The position numbers and the translations under genes were made by a program. The notes beneath the pieces are model-generated. The model was not told the origin of the DNA. It saw only the letters and a program-made list of their open reading frames with translations, and did no database searches. 8,465 bases of DNA from an uncultured Collinsella sp. (GTDB lineage Bacteria; Actinomycetota; Coriobacteriia; Coriobacteriales; Coriobacteriaceae): contig CALFDL010000293.1 of assembly GCA_937950415.1 (NCBI GenBank), positions 1 to 8,465 of the forward strand, given 5' to 3'. Within the stretch, counting starts at the first letter, position 1. Each line of letters opens with the position of its first letter. Positions 4,551 through 8,465 of this stretch are shown in pieces.

Positions 4551-6860
4551 ATGGCATTGACCCCCAACGAGGCATATGCGGCCAAGCAGCCGTTTGTGGA
4601 CAAGGAGACACTCGAGCATATCGTCGAGCAGTTCCCCACGCCGTTTCATCTATACGACGAGGCGGGCATCCGCCGCAACATGCAAGAAGTGCGCGACGCC
4701 TTTGCATGGAACCCGGGCTTTAAGGAATACTTTGCCGTCAAGGCCAACCCCAACCCGGCGCTCATCTCCATTCTCAACGAATACGGCTGCGGCTGCGATT
4801 GCTCGAGCTATACCGAGCTCATGATCGCCCGCTCGCTGGGCATCACGGGACACGACATCATGTTCTCTTCCAACGACACGCCGGCTGCCGACTTTGAGCT
4901 CGCCGACAAGTTGGGCGCCATCGTCAACTTTGACGACATCAGCCACATCGAGTTCTTTGAGCGCGTTGCGGGGCCCATTCCCAAGACGGTCAGCTGCCGC
5001 TTTAATCCGGGCGGCCTGTTCCAGCTCTCCAACGGCATCATGGACAACCCGGGCGACTCCAAATATGGCATGACCACCGAGCAACTCTTCGAAGCCTTCC
5101 GCATGCTCAAGGCCAAGGGCGCCGAGGACTTTGGCATCCACGCATTCCTTGCCAGCAACACCGTCACCAACGACTACTACCCCAAGCTCGCGCGCATCCT
5201 CTTTGAGCTTGCCGTGCGCCTGGAGCGCGAGACCGGCGCACACGTCGCCTTCATCAACCTGTCCGGCGGTGTGGGTATCCCCTACCTGCCCGAGCAGCAG
5301 GCTAACGACATTCACGCCATCGGTGAGGGCGTACACGCAGCCTACGACGAGATTCTGGTCCCCGCCGGCATGGGCGATGTGGCGATCTGCACCGAGATGG
5401 GTCGCTTTATGATGGGCCCCTACGGATGCCTGGTCACCAAGGCCATCCACGAGAAGCAGATCTACAAGGACTATATCGGCGTGGACGCCAGTGCCGTCGA
5501 TCTGATTCGTCCTGCCATGTATGGCGCTTACCACCACATTACGGTGATGGGCCAGCCGGGTGGCGACGACAAGACCACAGCGCCCGTCACGGACACCTAC
5601 GACATCACGGGCAATCTGTGCGAGAACAACGACAAGTTCGCCATCGATCGCGAGCTGCCGCATATCGACATGGGTGACCTGCTTGTAATTCACGATACCG
5701 GTGCGCATGGCTACTCCATGGGCTACAACTACAATGGACGCCTGCGCTCCGCCGAGGTCCTGTTGCGCCCCGATGGCTCGGCCGACCTCATCCGCCGCGC
5801 CGAGCGCCCGGGCGATTACTTTGCCACGTTCGACGTGCTGCCGAGCGGCCGAGAGCTGCTGGCCAAGTCGCGCGCTGAAAGTGCCCGCCGTCGCGCCCAA
5901 GACGAGCGCCTGGCAGTCGCCACCCAATGGAACAAACGCATCCAGATCGCGGAGGCGAAGGAGAAGAACATGGACATCCGCAACCTCGAGGGCTCAATCG
6001 TCGCCCTGGTTACGCCGTTTAAAAAGGACGGCAGTGTCGACTTTGACGCGCTCGAGCGCCTTATCGATTTCCACTTGCAAAATGGCACCGACGCCATTCT
6101 CGCCCTGGGCACCACCGGCGAGAGCGCCACGATGACCGATGACGAGGACAACTCCGTCGTCGCCGCCGTGGTCAAGCATGTTGCAGGACGCGTCCCCGTC
6201 ATCGCCGGCTCGGGCTCCAACTCCACGCAGACCATGCTCACCAAGTCGCTTACTTACCAGGGCTTGGGAGCCGACAGCCTGCTGCTCATTACCCCCTACT
6301 ACAACAAGTCCAACGAAGAGGGTATCTATCAGCACTTTAAGACCGTCGCCGATGCCGTGGACATCCCCTGCATCCTGTACAACATCCCCGGCCGCTGCGG
6401 CTGCGGTATCAGCGAGCGCAACGTAGAGCGCCTGGCCGCGCACCCCAACATCATGGGTATTAAGGAGGCCTCGGGAAACGTCGCCTACGCGGCCAAGATC
6501 GCCCACCTGCTGTCAGACGACTTCCGCATGTACTCGGGCGAGGACGCGCTTACCGTACCGCTCATGAGCCTGGGCGCCTCGGGCACCATCAGCGTGTGGG
6601 CCGATGTTCAGCCGCAGCTCGTGCACGACATGTGCCGCGCCTATCTGGACGGTGACGTGGCACGCGCCCGCGATATCCAGATTGCCGGCCAGCCGCTCAT
6701 CAATGCCCTCTTTAGTGAGGTCAACCCCATCCCCGTCAAAGAGGCGCTCGCCCAGATGGGTATGATCGAGGCAAACTACCGTATGCCGCTATGCCCCATG
6801 GCAGACGACACGCGCGCTGCACTTACCGATGCTCTGAAGGGAGCTGGTCTGCTTGATTAA
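4551..6860 (+). CDS. lysA-dapA: LysA-DapA fusion: diaminopimelate decarboxylase joined to dihydrodipicolinate synthase
   Basis: One 769-codon frame holds two complete enzymes. Residues 1 to about 428 are diaminopimelate decarboxylase (meso-DAP to lysine, PLP-dependent). Visible features are FAVKANPNP (61-69) with the PLP lysine at 64, the glycine loop SGGVG (238-242), TEMGR (281-285), GNLCENND (354-361) with the catalytic Cys357, and GYSMGYNYN (387-395). Residues about 429-473 are a charged, probably helical tail or linker. Residues 474-769 are a full-length DapA (pyruvate plus aspartate semialdehyde to hydroxy-tetrahydrodipicolinate), with GTTGES (520-525), PYYNK (582-586), YNIPGR (610-615, Tyr610) and the Schiff-base lysine in IKEASGN (Lys638). 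No stop codon separates them, but an excellent ribosome binding site and ATG sit at the junction, so DapA may also be made alone. The start is ATG 4551 with GAGG 10 bases upstream. It is the first gene of the riboswitch-controlled operon. Confidence 0.95.
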   Translation: MALTPNEAYAAKQPFVDKETLEHIVEQFPTPFHLYDEAGIRRNMQEVRDAFAWNPGFKEYFAVKANPNPALISILNEYGCGCDCSSYTELMIARSLGITGHDIMFSSNDTPAADFELADKLGAIVNFDDISHIEFFERVAGPIPKTVSCRFNPGGLFQLSNGIMDNPGDSKYGMTTEQLFEAFRMLKAKGAEDFGIHAFLASNTVTNDYYPKLARILFELAVRLERETGAHVAFINLSGGVGIPYLPEQQANDIHAIGEGVHAAYDEILVPAGMGDVAICTEMGRFMMGPYGCLVTKAIHEKQIYKDYIGVDASAVDLIRPAMYGAYHHITVMGQPGGDDKTTAPVTDTYDITGNLCENNDKFAIDRELPHIDMGDLLVIHDTGAHGYSMGYNYNGRLRSAEVLLRPDGSADLIRRAERPGDYFATFDVLPSGRELLAKSRAESARRRAQDERLAVATQWNKRIQIAEAKEKNMDIRNLEGSIVALVTPFKKDGSVDFDALERLIDFHLQNGTDAILALGTTGESATMTDDEDNSVVAAVVKHVAGRVPVIAGSGSNSTQTMLTKSLTYQGLGADSLLLITPYYNKSNEEGIYQHFKTVADAVDIPCILYNIPGRCGCGISERNVERLAAHPNIMGIKEASGNVAYAAKIAHLLSDDFRMYSGEDALTVPLMSLGASGTISVWADVQPQLVHDMCRAYLDGDVARARDIQIAGQPLINALFSEVNPIPVKEALAQMGMIEANYRMPLCPMADDTRAALTDALKGAGLLD
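5951..5972 (+). promoter_or_regulatory. Internal ribosome binding site and ATG for free DapA
   Basis: Inside the fusion frame, GGAGG (5951-5955) and then AAGGAG (5958-5963) precede an ATG at 5970-5972 by 6 bases from the second site. This is a textbook spacing and a stronger site than the one before lysA. The ATG is codon 474 and falls exactly where an ordinary DapA begins (MDIRNLEGSIVALVTPF). It suggests that dapA was, or still is, started separately. Confidence 0.7.
5970..6860 (+). other. dapA: DapA domain / possible independent dapA product
   Basis: Translation from the internal ATG would give a 296-residue DapA, the usual length for the family. As I recall the Escherichia coli enzyme, it aligns without gaps from Thr44 to Lys161 at a constant offset of 477. 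Catalytic Thr44, Thr45, Tyr107, Tyr133, Arg138 and Lys161 correspond to 521, 522, 584, 610, 615 and 638. The lysine-feedback residues His53, His56 and Glu84 are replaced by Asp530, Asp533 and Thr561, while Asn80 and Tyr106 are kept (557, 583). This suggests weak or no allosteric inhibition by lysine. It is listed apart from the full frame because the sequence alone cannot say which product dominates. Confidence 0.65.
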
Positions 6861-7593
6861 GACCGTCATTATGGGAACGGGCCGCATGGGCTCGCTCATC
6901 CGCACTACCGCCGAAGGCATTGTCGACGCCGGCGGGCAGCCCGTTTTTGATATCGTCGCCCAGACCGGTTTTGATCTGTCCGAGCTCGAGAGCGCCCCGG
7001 TAGCCGACGTCATCATCGACTTCTCGAACGTCGTGACCTTCGATGCCGTCGTCGCCTATGTCGAGCGCACGGGCGCCGCACTCGTTTCCGGAACCACGGG
7101 CTATTCACCTGAGCAGATGGACCGCCTGCGCGAGCTGGGCCAGAATGCCCGCGTTATGCACTCGGGCAATTACTCCATCGGTATCGCAGCCCTGCGCCAT
7201 CTGGTAGCGCAGGCTACACGCGAGCTGCCCGGCTTTGACTGCGAAATCGTCGAGACGCACCACAACCAAAAGGTCGACGCCCCCAGCGGCACTGCCAAGT
7301 TGTTGCTCGACGCCGTCGTCGAAGCCGAGCCCGAGGCAGGCTACCACCCCGTCTATGGCCGCGAGGGCATGTGCGGCGCGCGCGACTCCAAGGAGATCGG
7401 TATGCACTCGCTGCGCGGCGGAACCGTCGCCGGCGTGCACGAGGTGGGTTTCTTTGGCCAGGACGAGGAGGTCACGCTCACGCACCGCGCCACGAGCCGT
7501 CAGATCTTTGTCAACGGCGCCCTGGCAGCCGCGCAGAAGCTCGTCGCCCGCGAACCCGGCTTCTATACGTTCGACCAGGTCATGTTTGCCTAA
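6853..7593 (+). CDS. dapB: 4-hydroxy-tetrahydrodipicolinate reductase
   Basis: A 246-residue enzyme that reduces the DapA product to tetrahydrodipicolinate with NAD(P)H. The nucleotide-binding loop is VIMGTGRMG (5-13). SGTTGYS (79-85) and the catalytic signature ETHHNQKVDAPSGTA (134-148) are present, with His136/His137 and Lys140 matching the catalytic pair of the family. HSLRGGTVAGVHEVGF (185-200) is the usual C-terminal domain motif. The length is normal. The start is a TTG at 6853, giving an 8-bp overlap with the end of the preceding gene. GAAGGGAG lies about 9 bases upstream, and the next Met (codon 7) would cut into the dinucleotide-binding strand. The overlap points to translational coupling to DapA. 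Confidence 0.95.
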   Translation: MIKTVIMGTGRMGSLIRTTAEGIVDAGGQPVFDIVAQTGFDLSELESAPVADVIIDFSNVVTFDAVVAYVERTGAALVSGTTGYSPEQMDRLRELGQNARVMHSGNYSIGIAALRHLVAQATRELPGFDCEIVETHHNQKVDAPSGTAKLLLDAVVEAEPEAGYHPVYGREGMCGARDSKEIGMHSLRGGTVAGVHEVGFFGQDEEVTLTHRATSRQIFVNGALAAAQKLVAREPGFYTFDQVMFA

Positions 7594-7632
7594 CCAGGTA
7601 TCAACCGAACCCGCCCAAAGGAGAGATAGCAA

Positions 7633-8352
7633 ATGAGCAACGCAGCCGAGATGGATGCACAGGAGATTATCAACTACATCGCCACCGCGCCCAAAAAGAC
7701 GCCCGTCAAGCTGTACGTGCGCGAGAAGCCCGGCATGAAGGTTGCCTGGGGCGACGCACATGTCTACGGCGGTCGTCGCGGCAAGACCGTCTTTGGCGAC
7801 TGGGATGAGCTTAAGGCCATCCTGGACGCCAACGCCGATTCCATCGATTACTACGACGTGGAGAACGATTGCCGCAACTCCGCCGTGCCCATGCTCGACC
7901 TTAAGGGCATCAACGCCCGCATCGAGCCGGGCGCGATCATCCGCGACCGCGTCGAGATTGGCGACCGTGCCGTCATCATGATGGGCGCCATCATCAACAT
8001 CGGCTCCGTTATCGGCGAGAGTTCCATGATCGATATGGGCGCCGTGCTAGGCGGCCGCGCCACCGTGGGCAAGAACTGCCACATCGGCGCTGGAACCGTG
8101 TTGGCAGGCGTCGTTGAGCCCGCAAGCGCCACGCCCGTCATCATCGAAGACGACGTCATGATCGGCGCCAACGCCGTGGTCCTGGAGGGCGTACGCGTGG
8201 GCAAGGGCGCTGTTGTTGCCGCCGGCGCCGTGTGCGTCGAGGATGTCCCCGCCGGCGCCGTCGTGGCCGGTGTCCCCGCCCGCGTCATCAAGATGCGCGA
8301 CGAGAAGACCGACAGCAAGACCGGCCTGGAAGAGGGCCTGCGCCAGCTTTAA
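7633..8352 (+). CDS. dapH: Tetrahydrodipicolinate N-acetyltransferase
   Basis: A 239-residue acetyl-CoA-dependent enzyme that makes N-acetyl-2-amino-6-oxopimelate. The N-terminal DapH domain (about 1-85) includes EIINYI, KKTPVKLYV and FGDWDELKAILD. Then comes VENDCRNSAVPMLDLKGINA (76-95) and a left-handed beta-helix of hexapeptide repeats (about 96-220), such as ARIEPGAIIRDRVEIGDRAV, GGRATVGKNCHIGAGTVLAG and VVAGVPARVIK. The sequence follows Bacillus subtilis DapH (YkuQ) closely and ends in the same ELRQL-like way (EEGLRQL). This separates it from succinyl-type DapD and from sugar acetyltransferases. The ATG has AAAGGAG about 9 bases upstream and lies 39 bases after dapB without a terminator, so it belongs to the same operon. 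Its presence implies a need for an N-acetyl-DAP deacetylase, for which the divergent M20D gene is the candidate. Confidence 0.95.
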   Translation: MSNAAEMDAQEIINYIATAPKKTPVKLYVREKPGMKVAWGDAHVYGGRRGKTVFGDWDELKAILDANADSIDYYDVENDCRNSAVPMLDLKGINARIEPGAIIRDRVEIGDRAVIMMGAIINIGSVIGESSMIDMGAVLGGRATVGKNCHIGAGTVLAGVVEPASATPVIIEDDVMIGANAVVLEGVRVGKGAVVAAGAVCVEDVPAGAVVAGVPARVIKMRDEKTDSKTGLEEGLRQL

Positions 8353-8354
8353 TA

Positions 8355-8382
8355 GTTACGGCGTTTTACCAAACGCCGTAAC
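8355..8382. terminator. Perfect 12-bp hairpin after dapH, possibly a bidirectional terminator
   Basis: GTTACGGCGTTT (8355-8366) and AAACGCCGTAAC (8371-8382) are exact reverse complements around the loop TACC. The hairpin starts three bases after the dapH stop, between two apparently convergent genes, as expected of a terminator. No U-run follows on the plus side (GACCCGACG). On the minus side the sequence after the stem is TATTAAAG, only modestly A/T-rich. It may work as a weak terminator, as a 3' mRNA-stabilising structure, or together with Rho. Confidence 0.6.
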
Positions 8383-8422
8383 GACCCGACGCTGCAAACG
8401 CCCCTAGGCGGCAATCTGACGT

Positions 8423-8465
8423 TCAATCGTCGGGCATGACCAGAAGGTCAATGCCCTCCTCTTTC
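8423..8465 (-). CDS. C-terminal end of a probable convergent gene (partial)
   Basis: On the minus strand a frame entering from the right edge reads KEEGIDLLVMPDD and ends at TGA (8425-8423). The mix of charged and hydrophobic residues looks like a genuine protein C-terminus, and the place fits a gene running toward dapH with the hairpin between them. Another open frame ends a little further left but is richer in Arg, Cys and Trp and less protein-like. Thirteen codons are too few to name a family. Confidence 0.42.
   Translation of the reverse strand, partial: KEEGIDLLVMPDD

Noticed and set aside
4650..5927. Long minus-strand open frame (425 codons) opposite lysA
   Set aside because: It is the antisense of lysA and consists of low-complexity Val/Gly/Ala/Asp-rich sequence with no family signature. 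GC-rich genes commonly leave such an open frame.
8385..8434. CCCGACG/CGTCGGG 7-bp inverted repeat around 36 bases
   Set aside because: Short arms and a long spacer in GC-rich DNA are readily explained by chance, and the right arm lies in the likely end of the convergent gene.
1..8465. A defence, toxin-antitoxin, CRISPR, phage or mobile system
   Set aside because: No repeats with spacers, transposase, integrase, nuclease or toxin-like motifs were found. The novelty here lies in gene fusion and regulation, not in a new cassette.

Overview
The window is a compact bacterial chromosomal segment with fairly high GC. Every assigned gene belongs either to a lysine/diaminopimelate (DAP) biosynthesis locus or to a set of membrane and regulatory genes on the other strand. 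From the protein sequences and GC-rich codon use I suspect a Coriobacteriia actinobacterium of Collinsella type. This is an impression from memory, not a computed assignment. I see no tRNA, rRNA, CRISPR array, insertion sequence or phage gene.

Right half (about 4280-8382, plus strand): a probable promoter and a clear lysine (L-box) riboswitch precede a three-ORF operon. The first ORF is a single 769-codon frame. It encodes diaminopimelate decarboxylase (LysA, the last step to lysine) followed in frame by 4-hydroxy-tetrahydrodipicolinate synthase (DapA, the first committed step). A near-ideal ribosome binding site and ATG lie at the junction, so free DapA may be made as well as, or instead of, the fusion. 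dapB follows with an 8-bp overlap and a TTG start. dapH (tetrahydrodipicolinate N-acetyltransferase) comes next and shows that the acetylated branch of the DAP pathway is used. A perfect 12-bp hairpin follows dapH, and a few codons of a probable convergent gene close the window.

Left half (about 1-4290, minus strand): divergent from the lysine operon is an M20D-family amidohydrolase. It is a good candidate for the N-acetyl-DAP deacetylase that a DapH pathway needs. Two bases after its stop starts a small membrane protein. Next come an MFS (DHA2-type) drug efflux transporter with its own strong promoter overlapping a perfect 18-bp palindrome, a membrane-anchored FxLYD-domain protein whose ribosome binding site lies in one arm of a 14-bp inverted repeat, and a small helix-turn-helix protein. 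A further minus-strand gene may begin at the left edge.

Together, DapA, DapB, DapH, LysA and probably the M20D deacylase supply most of the acetylase route to meso-DAP (cell wall) and lysine. The aminotransferase and DapF epimerase are not in the window. The points most worth checking are the LysA-DapA fusion with its internal start, the alternative stem downstream of the riboswitch, and the two palindromic elements in the efflux and FxLYD region.
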